Positions 11,941 through 22,960 of a stretch of 64,000 bases of DNA are shown here, piece after piece. The notes under the pieces were generated by a model. It saw only the letters and a list, made by a program, of their open reading frames with translations, had not been told where the DNA came from and searched no databases. The stretch covers positions 16,002,121 to 16,066,120 of the forward strand of contig NC_084817.1 in the NCBI RefSeq assembly GCF_963583255.1, read 5' to 3'. How positions within the stretch are numbered: the stretch's first letter is position 1; each line of letters opens with the position of its first letter. A program made the position numbers and the translations under genes. The DNA is from Pyrus communis (Eukaryota; Streptophyta; Magnoliopsida; Rosales; Rosaceae).

Positions 11941-13144
11941 TGGTGAACCAAAAAACTCTTTAACAAATTAAAGAGAAAAGAGAGTTTGAGTTTCATTACC
12001 CTTGAAGCTCATCCTTGTTTACACAAGGGATTCATCCAAGTGGAGGGCCTTCAAGTCATCTCCTTTGCTCCTTGGATGGTTGCTTCTTTGCTTTTCCTTT
12101 TCTCCTTGACGATTTGAGGAGAGGAACTCCAAGAACACCAAAAGTTTGGTGTCTCTAAGTCTCCACACCAAGGATAAGGTGTAAAGATGAAATGGATGAC
12201 TTAGAGAAAGGAAGATTGCTAGCTATTTTTCTCTAAGTGTGGCCGGCCTCTTTGGAAGACAAAGAGAGAAAGAGTTTTGCTCTTTTGCCTCAAACAAAAC
12301 CCTTGATGTGGTAAAACTATAAAGTTCCTTTTATAGCACCTCACATTTGAGTGGCAAACTTGCAATTATGCCAAGTTCACTACCACTCACCCTATGGTCG
12401 GCCATCCTTTAGTTATTGGGCTAATTGCTCTTTGTTTTTTAGTTGTCATATGATTTGGAACAAACTTCCTAAGTCATATTCGTATGTTTTGGCCAAAGAT
12501 TCCCGAATCATATCTCAAAGTATTCTCCCTCCACCATGGAAGGTTAGAGATCCCTTGTTGTGCATTCATACACCTATATGACTAGATAGCTTGACCCCAA
12601 CAATGTCGTGGACACTCTCGATGGAATGCCTTTGACATGATCAAAGATCAAGGACCTAACCATTAGACATCTATGATGCCTTAGGTCAAAGGACTACTTT
12701 GCATATTGCAACTTACGAGTTCTTACATCACATGTATGTTCGAACTCTTTTTTTATAGTAGTTCAATGTACTCGATTACCATTTTGAGTACCTATGTGTT
12801 TGTCTCAGTGTCCAACACTAAATGACTTGAGACTAGTCATACTCACGCTTGAGTTAACATAACACATACTAACCTTAACGGATTGTCAATGCCCAATTGG
12901 CAATCTTATGGCTATGAACATTTTAGGAATGAACATAAGAGAAAGGTCTCGTTAATCTTACTTAGATCACTTCTCTCTTAGATTAAATACATTCCTTGGA
13001 TTCCCTTATTGCTTAAACACACAATACAATAAATAGTGATTAACAATAAGCTTTGCCCTTCATTAAACATATAATAGTTTAACACAATAAGTATTCCAAA
13101 AGCTATTACATCAAATGAGTGGCTTTGTGGACATACTTCCAACA
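11941..13144 (-). repeat. 5' LTR of the Copia element
   Basis: It is homologous to 4938-6791 and begins TGGTGAACC and ends CTTCCAACA. It is shorter because of a deletion of about 500 bp near 12447, where ATATGAT occurs at the join and at both ends of the missing segment in the other LTR. Confidence 0.9.
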
Positions 13145-13303
13145 GAAATTTCTTCACGTCGAAATCTAATATAATGTAGCCGTAAATTACATAACATAAC
13201 TTTTCATTCTCGAATGGAATAAGGCCCTTACCGGAGACATAAGGGGACAATATCATGTTGAATTGGTTGTGATTGTTGTACTATTATTGTGGTTGCAGGA
13301 ATT

Positions 13304-13996
13304 ATGGATAGAACATTGATGCAGAACCCGAACAGATGCGCTGACAAATACTTGGATGGAATCGATGATTTTGACTTTGCACATACACACAAATAGGGTG
13401 CAATTAGAATTCGGTGTCCTTGTAGGAGGTGTAACAACACAAAGGGACACAATTGAAAATGTTCAATTTCATTTAGTAAGGAATGGAATGGTAGAGACCT
13501 ATAATACTTTGAACCATCATAGGGAACAATTAGACAATGCTTCATCTTCAGACGTCACAGGAGTGAGCAATGTTAAACTTAATATGGATCCTAATAAACA
13601 AGTCATGGATTAAATGATGCTTTTCCATTTATGTTGACATTCACCAATCAGGAAATGGAAGATGACGTGTCTGCACCAATGGACAATGTAGAATTCAAAC
13701 AATATGAAAAACTATTAAAAATACCAACCAAGAGTTATATTGGGGTGCCAGGGCTTTTCGGTTCTCACGACCATTATGGAACTGATGCACATCAAAATAA
13801 AGTATCGTATATCGAACCAATGTTTTGATTACTTTTTTGGGATTTTCAAGAGAATGCTACCAAAGTACAATTGTTTGCCAAGAAACCATAGAAATGCGCA
13901 AAAGGAGTTGAATGGTCTCAGATTGGGTTACGCTTACAAAAACAGTTGTATATTGTTCTATAAGGAGACTAAAACATTGGATAAATGCTCTGTATC
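13304..13996 (+). pseudogene. CACTA (En/Spm-like) transposase, 5' part
   Basis: An intron-end-like TTGTGGTTGCAG lies just upstream. The ATG at 13304 starts MDRTLMQNPNR, followed by a stop and then IRIRCPCRRCNN, the signature of the transposase-associated N-terminal domain of plant CACTA transposases. After a frameshift, VRNGMVETYNTLNHH follows. A block near 13830-13985 (MLPKYNCLPRNHRNAQKELN) belongs to the central TNP2-like transposase domain. The gene is then cut by the hAT element at 13997 and resumes at 17240 with the 8-bp duplication at the junction. In-frame stops and frameshifts make it a pseudogene. Confidence 0.85.
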
Positions 13997-16900
13997 TAGG
14001 CCTGGCAAACGAGTCGTGTCTATCGTGTTCATGTCGTTTTTGTGTAACACATGTTATCTTAACGGGTCGTGTCGTGTCACACCCGTTATCTTAACGGGTC
14101 CTTAACAGGTCGTGTCACTTTACCCAACCCGACCCGTTATGACCCGTTAAGAAAAAAAAAAAAAAATTTTAAATTTGCACATACCACACATTGCCACATA
14201 AATATTACTTCAAAACATTAAAACATTTCTCATTCAAGTACTATATCTACACTCGAAAATAAAAGCCTAATAAAAAAAATAATACATACACTACTAATCT
14301 ATTACAAATATTAAATGTGCAAGGATAAAGAGTTTTTGTTTTTAAGATTGTAAGTCTTTCTCAAAAGTTTACACCTCCATTTACAAAACCTTCAATTTAC
14401 ATCGATCATCATGAAATTGTATTGGAACTTTGGCTTGATCTATTGCCTTCAAGAGTTATGTTGAAGATGTTTTCAGTAAGATTTTCCACGTCAGAAGTAT
14501 AGAAAAAGCAAACATTAAAAATCATTCAATTATGAAAAGTTAAACAAAATAATTATGAAAAGAAATAAAATAATAATACTATACCATATAAAAATATATT
14601 ACCTCCTTTTCCAAATAGTTGATTCATACTTTTATTAAGTATATAAATTATAACATAAGATTTTGTGATATCCACATCCACTAGTGTAAATATTTTAAAT
14701 TGAAGATCAAATTCATTCTTTGTATTCATATAGGGTCAAGGAGTGTAGCTGTAAAAATTCATCAAAATCAGAGTTAAAATAACCGTTAAATCTTGATTTT
14801 TCGTTTATAACCGTCGAAAAGCTTTGTCCCGTTACTTGATCTCTGAATGTTTTTTTTTTTGTGATTTTTTGCTGATGTGATCTCCAAGCATATACAAACA
14901 ATTTTGACGGTTTGGATCGTTGAAATTAGTTTTGGAGAATTCGTAAAACGATAGATTGACTAACACTTAGAGTTTATTTATACTTTCATTAAGTATAACA
15001 TAAGATTTTGTGGTATCCACTTGTGTAAATATTTTAAATTGAAGATCGAATTCATTCATTGTATTCATATAGGGTCAAGGAGTGTAGTTATAAAAAATCA
15101 TCAAAATCGAAGTTAAAATAACCGTTATATCGTGATTTTTCGTTTATAACCGTTGAAAAGCTTTGTCCCGTTACTTGATCTCTGAATGTTTTTTTTTTTT
15201 TGTGATTTTTTGCTGATGTGATCTCCAAGCATATACAAACAATTTTGACGGTTTGGATCGTTGAAATTAGTTTTGGAGAAATCGTAAAACGATAGATTGA
15301 CTAACACTTAGAGTTTATTTATACTTTTATTAAGTATAACATATGATTTTGTGGTATCCACTTGTGTAAATATTTTAAATTGAAGATCGAATTCATTCAT
15401 TGTATTCATATAGGATCAAGGAGTGTAGTTATAAAAAATCATCAAAATCGGAGTTAAAATAACCGTTAAATCGTGATTTTTCGTTTATAACCGTTGAAAA
15501 GCTTTGTCCCGTTACTTGATCTTTGAATGCTTTTTTTTTATGATTTTTTGCTGATGTGATCTCCAAGCATATACAAACAATTTTGACGGTTTGGATCGTT
15601 GAAATTAGTTTTGGAGAATTCGTAAAACGATAGATTGACTAACACTTAGAGTTTATTTATACTTTCATTAAGTATAACATAAGATTTTGTGGTATCCACT
15701 TGTGTAAATATTTTAAATTGAAGATCGAATTCATTCATTGTATTCATATAGGGTCAATGAGTGTAGTTATAAAAAATCATCAAAATCGAAGTTAAAATAA
15801 CCGTTAAATCGTGATTTTTCATTTATAACTGTTGAAAAGCTTTGTCTCGTTACTTGATCTCTGAATGTTTTTTTTTTTTTTTGTGATTTTTTGCTGATAT
15901 GATCTCCAAGCATATACAAACAATTTTGACGGTTTGGATCGTTGAAATTAGTTTTGGAGAATTCGTAAAACGATAGATTGACTAACACTTAGAGTTTATT
16001 TATACTTTCATTAAGTATAACATAAGATTTTGTGGTATCCACTTGTGTAAATATTTTAAATTGAAGATCGAATTCATTCATTGTATTCATATAGGGTCAA
16101 GGAGTGTAGTTATAAAAAATCATCAAAATCGGAGTTAAAATAACCGTTAAATTGTGATTTTTCGTTTATAACCGTTGAAAAGCTTTGTCCCGTTACTTGA
16201 TCTCTGAATGTTTATTTTTTATGATTTTTTGTTGATGTGATCTCAAAGCATATACAAACAAGTTTGACGGTTGGGATCGTTGAAATTAGTTTTGGAGAAT
16301 TCGTATGCCATCAATCAAGTTCCGTGTGTGTGTGTGTGTATATATATTTATTAAGTAGATTTAAATCTATTTATTTTGTACGCATAAATTATAATTGACT
16401 GGTACACGGAATAGTACATACATCACGTGTCACGTGTGTCATTATAAAAATAGTGAGATATGTCATGACAGTCATGTGTGTGATAAAAAGTTAATAACTT
16501 AAAAAAAAAAAAAATTTCTCACCACTTCTATCAATTTTCATTTTTCCCTCTCTTTTTTGTTTCCTTTTCCACTTTTTCTTATCATTTTCACTTTTCCCTC
16601 CAAATCTTTCCCTAATTCCCTCACTTTTTTGTTTCATTTTCAATTTTTCTTAACATTTTCATTTTCCCTCCATTTTTTTTTTCAAAAAGGGCGGCAAGTT
16701 GGCAACGGCAAGAAATTCATTATTGAAATTTGAATGGAAACAAATCACATCAAATTTCAATGGATGCAATGCAATGCATCATATTCATGCATATTAAATT
16801 ATTAATTAATAATTATTATAGTTTTTATAAAATTTAATATATATATATATATAATTATTATAGATAGACTTAATATTTTGGGAGTATAATTATTATAGTA

Positions 16901-17231
16901 TATATAATTATTATAAATTTTATAGTTAATTTAATATATATATATATATATATATATTTATTTATTATAATTTTTAGGGGTATAAAATTGTAAAATTAAT
17001 GTATATAATTATTATAGTATTTTTTTAGGGTTATAAAATTATAAAAATAATATTCTTCTTATCGTGTATCGTGTTATCCACGTGTATACCCGAATCAACT
17101 CGTTATCTTAACAGGTGCTTATCGGGTTACCCGATAACGACCCGATTCGTTATCGTGTCGACCCAAACACTTGTTAATTTCGTGTCGTGTCGTGTCGGGT
17201 TATCGGGTTGTGTCAGAAATTGCCAGGCCTA
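13997..17231. mobile_element. Non-autonomous hAT-type DNA transposon (copy 2)
   Basis: The element is 3235 bp, begins TAGGCCTGGCAAACGAG and ends AATTGCCAGGCCTA. It is flanked by a perfect 8-bp duplication, TCTGTATC (13989-13996 and 17232-17239). The terminal 150-200 bp are dense in CGTGTCGTGTC and GTTATCTTAACGGGT motifs shared with the element at 225-1905. The interior carries five tandem copies of a ~340-bp unit (14629-16306), a CT-rich stretch (16515-16680) and AT-rich tracts. No transposase is encoded. It sits inside the CACTA transposase gene, so it is younger than that gene's insertion. Confidence 0.93.
14629..16306. repeat. Five-unit ~340-bp tandem repeat
   Basis: Units start with ATACTTTCATTAAGTATAAC or a variant, near 14629, 14979, 15320, 15659 and 16001. 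The conserved TCTCCAAGCA marker falls at 14881, 15222, 15560 and 15903, with a variant TCTCAAAGCA at 16241, so spacing is 338-343 bp. Length differences come mainly from a T-run in each unit. The first and last units are the most diverged, as is usual for arrays grown by unequal exchange. The minus strand reads a similar ~60-70-residue ORF in several units, but T-run length changes break its frame. It is probably not coding. Confidence 0.9.
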
Positions 17232-17239
17232 TCTGTATC

Positions 17240-20022
17240 CAATGAGTCAAGGTTCAAAATGACATCTCAGAATAGGACGATGAAGATCCCACAAAAAGTC
17301 ATGCGTTATTTGCCTTTGAAGCCTAAGTTGCGGCAATTGTCTTTGTCAACGCATACTACCACCGATATGAGATAGCATAAGGAAAAACGGGCAGATGACA
17401 TAGTGATGAGGCATATTGCAGATGGGGAGGAATGGAATGAGTTCGATTAAACATTCCTCGATTTTGCTGCTAATCCCCAGAACGTTAGACTGGGACTTAC
17501 CACTAATGGATTCAATCTATTCGGGGTTACAAACCAACACCACAACACTTGGTCAATTTTTCGTATTTTCGTATAATCTGCCGCCTTGGAAATGCATGAA
17601 AAAAAAAAACACATGGCAATGACTCTATTGATAACCGATGATCTTGGTAGGTCAATTAATGTTACTTAAGGAAAACGGTGTGCGCACATACGATAAGTGT
17701 ACTGGCAAGATGTCACTTTACGGGCAGCAGTGATGTGGATTGTGAACGATTTTCCCACATATGCAATGGTTTTCGGGTGGAACACTAAGGGTTATATGGC
17801 ATTCTTTGTATGGAATGAGGATGTAACATCTGGTTGGCAAGCTGGAAAAGTTTGTTACCTTAGTTGTCGAAGATGGTTGCCATGGGACCACGAGTGGCAT
17901 AAGAAGGGTCTGGACATGGTTCGAAGATCAAATTTTGGAACACCTTAACCATTTGGATTTTGCTCCATTCTCGAAAACTGTAAGTAGGACCAGACCTTCT
18001 ACACATATGAACTGGATGCACAAGTCTATGTGTTTTAAGCTCTCGTATTGGTTGAAACTAAAATTGAGACACAGCCTTAACGTTATGCATGTTGAGAAAA
18101 ATGTATTCGACACACTGGTCGGCACAGTTCTAGATATCGAGGGCAAGACAAAGGACACAGTCAAAGCTCGTCTTGATTTGGAACGAATGGGAATAAGGAT
18201 AGGTTTATGGATGAATAGGGATGATAAAGCCATAAGGGATCTTGCATTTCTTTTAATGAAACCAAATGACAAAAAAGTTTTTATCCTTTGTAAAGTTTCC
18301 TGATGGGTATGCTTCTAATATCGCGCGCTGCATGAACGTTGACGGGAGTAAATTAGCTGAACTAAAAAGTCATCACTTCCATATGCTTCTGCAATGCCTA
18401 TTTCATATTGGTATTCTACACCTCTTGCCAAACGAAGTACTAAAGCTAATCATGTTGTTATCTAGATTTTTTTCGCACCTGACATCAACATCGTTACGAA
18501 AGACGAACGTTAATCAGTTGCGCCATGACATTGTCCAAGTTCTATGAAACTTTGAGATGATATTTCCTCTTGCTTTCTTCATAAGTATGATCCATATGAT
18601 GGTTGGCTTACTGGATGAGGCATTGTTTGTTGGACCAGTCAACTTTCAATGGATGTATCCAATATAAAGGTATATAATCCTTATCATCTTTTATTCATAC
18701 TTAACTGACAGTTTTACTCATTCTTATCAAATCGTTTTATTTTGGCAGGCTTCTTGGGGATTTGAAAAAAAGGGTACGAAACAAACCGAAGCCCGAGTGA
18801 TTGATTATAGAGGCTTGGGTAGTAAATGAGGTGCTTAGATTTTTTGGAATGTATTTAAAATATGTGAAGACAACTTTCAATCATCCTCAACGCAATAATG
18901 ATAGGGGTGTGAGAAATGAGAAACTTTCAGTTTTTGCCCAAATTGCACAACCCTTTGGAGATTCGATACGAGGCGAGTCGTTTTCCAAAAAGGACATGAA
19001 GGTAGCGCATTGGTTCATACTCAACAATTGTGATGAGACAATGTCATACCTAGACGAGCATAAAGATATGATGAAACTGGAACATCCTTCACATTTGTAT
19101 GCCAAGAAACACCATGAATTGTTTCCGCGGTGGTTTCTCAAATATATATAAGTTTGAAGTGGTTTATGTATTGGACATATATATTGTAGAAATTAATTTG
19201 CTCGAATTAACAAGGTAACCATTTGTGTAATATTAGGTGAATCAATTGAAAGCATCGAATTCCCTCGCTTCCATTGAAGAGTTATATAACTTACTGTTCG
19301 GACCGATTCACGTTGAATTGTTCTCGAGTTGCCATGTTAACGGTGTCAAGTTCTTAGGGGCTGCATGAGTTGACAAGTTGTGTACGCAAAACAGCGGTGT
19401 CCATGTCCAAGGTGGAGGCAAAAACACAGACATTGAATTCTATGGCAAATTAACAAGTGTTGCAATTATTTTACAAAGACCGATGCCAAGTGATTATGTT
19501 TAAGTGTCAATGGTTTGATACAAATACAAATAGGTAGGGAAGTGTTAAAAAAGACTATGGCTTACTATCCGTGAACACTAACAAAACTTGGTACGATGAC
19601 GACCCTTACATCTTAGCAAACATGGGAAACCATATTTTGTATCTAGATGACCCTAAAGTCAGGAGGGGTTGGAAAGTTGTTCAAAAGATGGATCATAAGA
19701 ATGCGTATGCTATGCTGGAACAAGACCTTACTGATGACGACATCGACAATGTCGCTAACCAACGTCAAGAATCTTCAATGAAAATTGGGATAGAAACACT
19801 CCGAGATCTAATCTTATCCAATAATCATTTTAGATACAGGGAGTAGCTTCATTCAAAATACCGGTTGAGTCAATCACAATTGACCTCTGTAATCATCCAC
19901 GATACGATGTTGCAATGCGCACGAACAACGATGGCGATGTACCTATGGACGATGAAGTATGGGATACTGAAAAAAATGATAGCAACGAAAGTGAAAGTTA
20001 TTATAGTTCGGATGAAGATTAA
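17240..20022 (+). pseudogene. CACTA transposase, 3' part
   Basis: It continues directly from 13996 once the hAT element and its duplicated 8 bp are ignored. Blocks in order are MRYLPLKPKLRQL, then HTTTDMR followed by a TAG stop at 17373 where related proteins have Trp, AAVMWIVNDFPTYAMVFGW (near 17730), CYLSCRRWLPWDHEWHKK, LSYWLKLKLRHSLNVMHVEK (near 18060), then after a possible intron (about 18668-18749) EAWVVNEVLRFFGMYLK and KVAHWFILNNCDE (about 18810-19100), and YDDDPYILANMGNH near 19590. An acidic, serine-rich tail ends at the TAA at 20020-20022. These are the TNP2-like, DUF4218-like and DUF4216-like regions of plant CACTA transposases. Many stops and frameshifts rule out function. Confidence 0.85.
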
Positions 20023-20640
20023 TGCAATTTATTTGTGAAATACATTAAAGTTAATGTATTTTATTTGTGAATTACTTTTTCGATGTCTTTATTAATAAAT
20101 TTGTTTTATTAAGTTGCTTATAATAAATTTTAATCGAACTTCCAAAAAAATAACCATTTTAAACATAATTGCACGATGAATAACCCATTTTCCGTCACGC
20201 AAGCATTTTAATTTTATGCGAGTAGACCAGGTATTCATTGAGCAAAGCTACTTTGTGCGACGAAAGCGTGGTTTTCATCGTGCAATTGTCTAAAATTTTG
20301 GCTCAGAAATTTTTTTCCTTAAATTTTGAAAACAATGCGCAACAAAGTAGTAAACCTTGCGCAATGAACCCTTCATCGCCCAAGAATCAGTATATTTAAG
20401 TGCATTTCCCTTCACTTCTCTCTTCTTCCTCATTTTCCTGACGCCTCCCACCCTTTCATCTTTTTCCCGACGAAGCTCCAACGCCATTTCCAACGTGTCT
20501 CACCCTCTCTCACCCTCAGTTCCACTTCCCTCAACACCCTTTTTCACCCTCTCAGCCTCTCTCTCCATCGCTCCTTCACTCACCCTCTATTCTCGTCGCT
20601 CCTCTTCATCTCCAAGAGGTAATTTCCTCTTTAATTTTTT
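20023..20640 (+). other. CACTA inter-gene region with subterminal-type motifs
   Basis: From 20150 to 20400 short GC-containing motifs such as CGTGCAAT, GCGACGAAAG and TGCGCAATG recur in an AT-rich background. A pyrimidine-rich segment (20410-20620) ends at CCAAGAG|GTAATTT, a plausible non-coding first exon and splice donor for the second CACTA gene. This is inference from position and sequence style. Confidence 0.45.
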
Positions 20641-20768
20641 TTTTTCAATTTACTTAATTTGCCATGTTTTAGGGTTTATAGATTTAGGGTTTTTTTTTAA
20701 TTTTAAATAGGGGTTAGAATTAGGGCAATGGGGTTAAATTTAGGGTTCTTAAATTGGGGCTTAAATTA

Positions 20769-22372
20769 GGTTCTTAAATGATGGTTTATAGATTTTAAAT
20801 TAGGGGAACGATTTTGGGCAGTGGGGTTAGATTAGGGTTCTTAAGTCAGGGGCTAGATTTAGGGTTCTTAAATTGGGGGTTAGCTTTATGGTTCTTAAAT
20901 TAGGGGTTGCTATTAGATTTAGGGTTCTTAAATTAGGGGTTAGCTAGATTTAGGGTTCTTAAATTAGGGGGTTAGAAATTTTAAATTAGGGGTTAGAATT
21001 AGGGCAGTGGGGTTAGGTTTAGGGTGCTTAATTTAGGGGTTAGATTTATGGTTCTTAAGTCAGGGGTTTATTCATTTTAAATTAGGGGTTAGAATTAGGC
21101 GGTGGGGTTAGATTTAGGGTTTTTAATTTTTTTTTAGTTTTAAATTTAAGTAGAAATTATTATGCATGTCTAGGATAATTTTTATACTTGTAATCTTGCA
21201 ATTTTTTTCCAATTATCTAGATGTCATAGCTCATTAGAAGTCGGAAGGCGGTGACAACTACACCTTGTCTGAATCCCCCACCTTCTATTGCTGCCGCCAT
21301 TGCTCCAACGAAGATGGACCCTAGGCCAGTGAATCCAGTTGATCCAATTGGTCCCCAACTCCCCTAGGCATTGACATCATCGACCTCTTTGGTGGCGCTA
21401 CCTATTAGCACCAAGCATGCTCACCAACACCCCCGCACTCCAAACACAATGTCGCCATCAGCATCCACAACCGATGCCTCAGGTTCACAGCTAAGTAAAC
21501 TATCCTAATTAACTCCCTCATTTCCTTGTTAACTTAGTTATGTTATTTTAAGATTAATTTTGTTCAGTTAGGTTCTTAAATGATGGTTTATAGATTTTAA
21601 ATTAGGGGAACGATTTTGGGCAGTGGGTTTAGATTAGGGTTCTTAAGTCAGGGGCTAGATTTAGGGTTCTTAAATTGGGGGTTAGCTTTATGGTTCTTAA
21701 ATTAGGGGTTGCTATTAGATTTAGGGTTCTTAAATTAGGGGTTAGCTAGATTTAGGGTTCTTAAATTAGGGGGTTAGAAATTTTAAATTAGGGGTTAGAA
21801 TTAGGGCAGTGGGGTTAGGTTTAGGGTGCTTAATTTAGGGGTTAGATTTATGGTTCTTAAGTCAGGGGTTTATTCATTTTAAATTAGGGGTTAGAATTAG
21901 GCGGTGGGGTTAGATTTAGGGTTTTTAATTTTTTTTTAGTTTTAAATTTAAATAGAAATTATTATGCATGTCTAGGATAATTTTTATACTTGTAATCTTG
22001 CAATTTTTTTCCAATTATCTAGATGTCATAGCTCATTAGAAGTCGGAAGGCGGTGACAACTACACCTTGTCTGAATCCCCCACCTTCTATTGCTGCCGCC
22101 ATTGCTCCAACGAAGATGGACCCTAGGCCAGTGAATCCAGTTGATCCAATTGGTCCCCAACTCCCCTAGGCATTGACATCATCGACCTCTTTGGTGGCAC
22201 TACCTATTAGCACCAAGCATGCTCACCGACACCCCCGCACTCCAAACACAATGTCGCCATCAGCATCCACAACCGATGCCTCAGGTTCACAGCTAAGTAA
22301 ACTATCCTAATTAACTCCCTCATTTCCTTGTTAACTTAGTTATGTTATTTTAAGATTAATTTTGTTCAGTTA
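20769..22372. repeat. 802-bp tandem duplication, two near-identical copies
   Basis: Copy 1 is about 20769-21570 and copy 2 about 21571-22372; the marker TTCTTAAATG is at 20771 and 21573. By eye only about four substitutions separate the copies (for example GGCGCTACC versus GGCACTACC), so the duplication is recent. The first half of each copy is made of degenerate TTTAGGGTTCTTAAATTAGGGG units that resemble the plant telomere heptamer. The second half carries a broken exon-like stretch (CATAGCTCATTAGAAGTCGG onward) with Pro/Thr/Ala-rich reading. Confidence 0.9.
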
Positions 22373-22503
22373 GGTTATTTAAGGATTAAAAAGTTATTAT
22401 ATATATAAATATATGGTTTATTGTTGTGATTGTTCCCAAATGCCTTATTAAATTGTTGTGATTATTGTTGTTGGATACATATATTGTTTATTGTTATTTT
22501 CAG

Positions 22504-22960
22504 GATTTGGAAAATGTTTTAATTACAGGGGAGATTATGCCAAAATTTCGGTAGCATTTTTAATTAGTTTTGGTTTAACTTTAATTTTTAATTTGTTTGC
22601 ATCCAAGAAAAACACCTGGAGACCTTGCCGGCAATTGAACACGGCGAAGGTCACCCGAGTGACCAATGATCGTATCACAATCGGATACGATGAGTGGCAT
22701 CGGGCTACACCAACGACGGAGTAGCATAGCGCATTGGGCCACAATGTTGGGCACATCGTTCGGACTTTTGCCATATGCGGTGGAAGTCTTGGAAGGCGAT
22801 TCCAAACGAGGTGAAGAAGGAGGTGCATCATTTGTTGGTAAGTATTCTCGCCTTTTTAATGTTTTTCATATAAAATTTATATATTTATATTTATTAATGT
22901 ATTTAATTACTAATACTTTTGTAATATTTGTTACATTGCAGACAAACTAAAACTCTTAGT
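22504..22960 (+). pseudogene. CACTA second gene, transposase (Ptta/En/Spm) family fragment
   Basis: The block near 22608-22837 reads NTWRPCRQLNTAKVTRV, GYDEWHRA, then after a stop HNVGHIVRTFCHMRW, and KAIPNEVKKEVHHLL. This is the opening of the plant transposase (Ptta/En/Spm) domain found in the accessory gene of CACTA elements. It ends at a good donor (TTG|GTAAGT at 22838), and an acceptor-like TTACATTGCAG precedes 22942, but the following reading stops almost at once. In-frame stops and the absence of the rest of the domain mark a truncated pseudogene. Confidence 0.7.

Larger units (their letters stand above)
4938..13144 (-). mobile_element. Ty1/Copia LTR retrotransposon, decayed, minus strand
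   Basis: The element is about 8.2 kb. Two LTRs (4938-6791 and 11941-13144) start TGGTGAACC and end CCAACA on the + strand. The internal region reads, in minus orientation, 5' LTR, long leader, gag, protease, integrase, reverse transcriptase, RNase H, polypurine tract, 3' LTR. That pol order with integrase before reverse transcriptase defines Copia. The polypurine tract (AAGTGAGAGAT on the minus strand) directly abuts the 3' LTR. Flanks share GAAA, or GAAAT if the LTR edge is moved by one base (4934-4937 and 13145-13148), consistent with a short target duplication. Frameshifts, stops and a deletion between reverse transcriptase and RNase H make it incapable of autonomous movement. It is inserted in the older antisense LTR fragment. 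Confidence 0.9.
13304..22960 (+). mobile_element. Degenerate CACTA (En/Spm-like) transposon, bounds uncertain
   Basis: The region holds a TNPD-like transposase pseudogene (13304-20022, interrupted by a hAT element) and then a second-gene region whose last exon matches the plant transposase (Ptta/En/Spm) family. Between them, 20150-20400 contains repeated GCGACGAAA, CGTGCAAT and TGCGCAA-type motifs, like CACTA subterminal repeats. I could not find the CACTA terminal sequence at either end, so the limits given are those of recognisable coding sequence. It is probably truncated. Confidence 0.7.

Noticed and set aside
4938..13144. Active Copia element
   Set aside because: The protease motif has lost its serine, RT-RNase H is deleted, and there are frameshifts in gag and pol.
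14629..16306. Repeated minus-strand ORFs of 60-73 residues as a repeated gene
   Set aside because: Frames differ between units because of T-run length changes, and no protein motif is recognised.
20769..22372. Interstitial telomere
   Set aside because: TTTAGGG occurs but is embedded in longer, irregular TTAAATTAGGGG units rather than a pure heptamer array.
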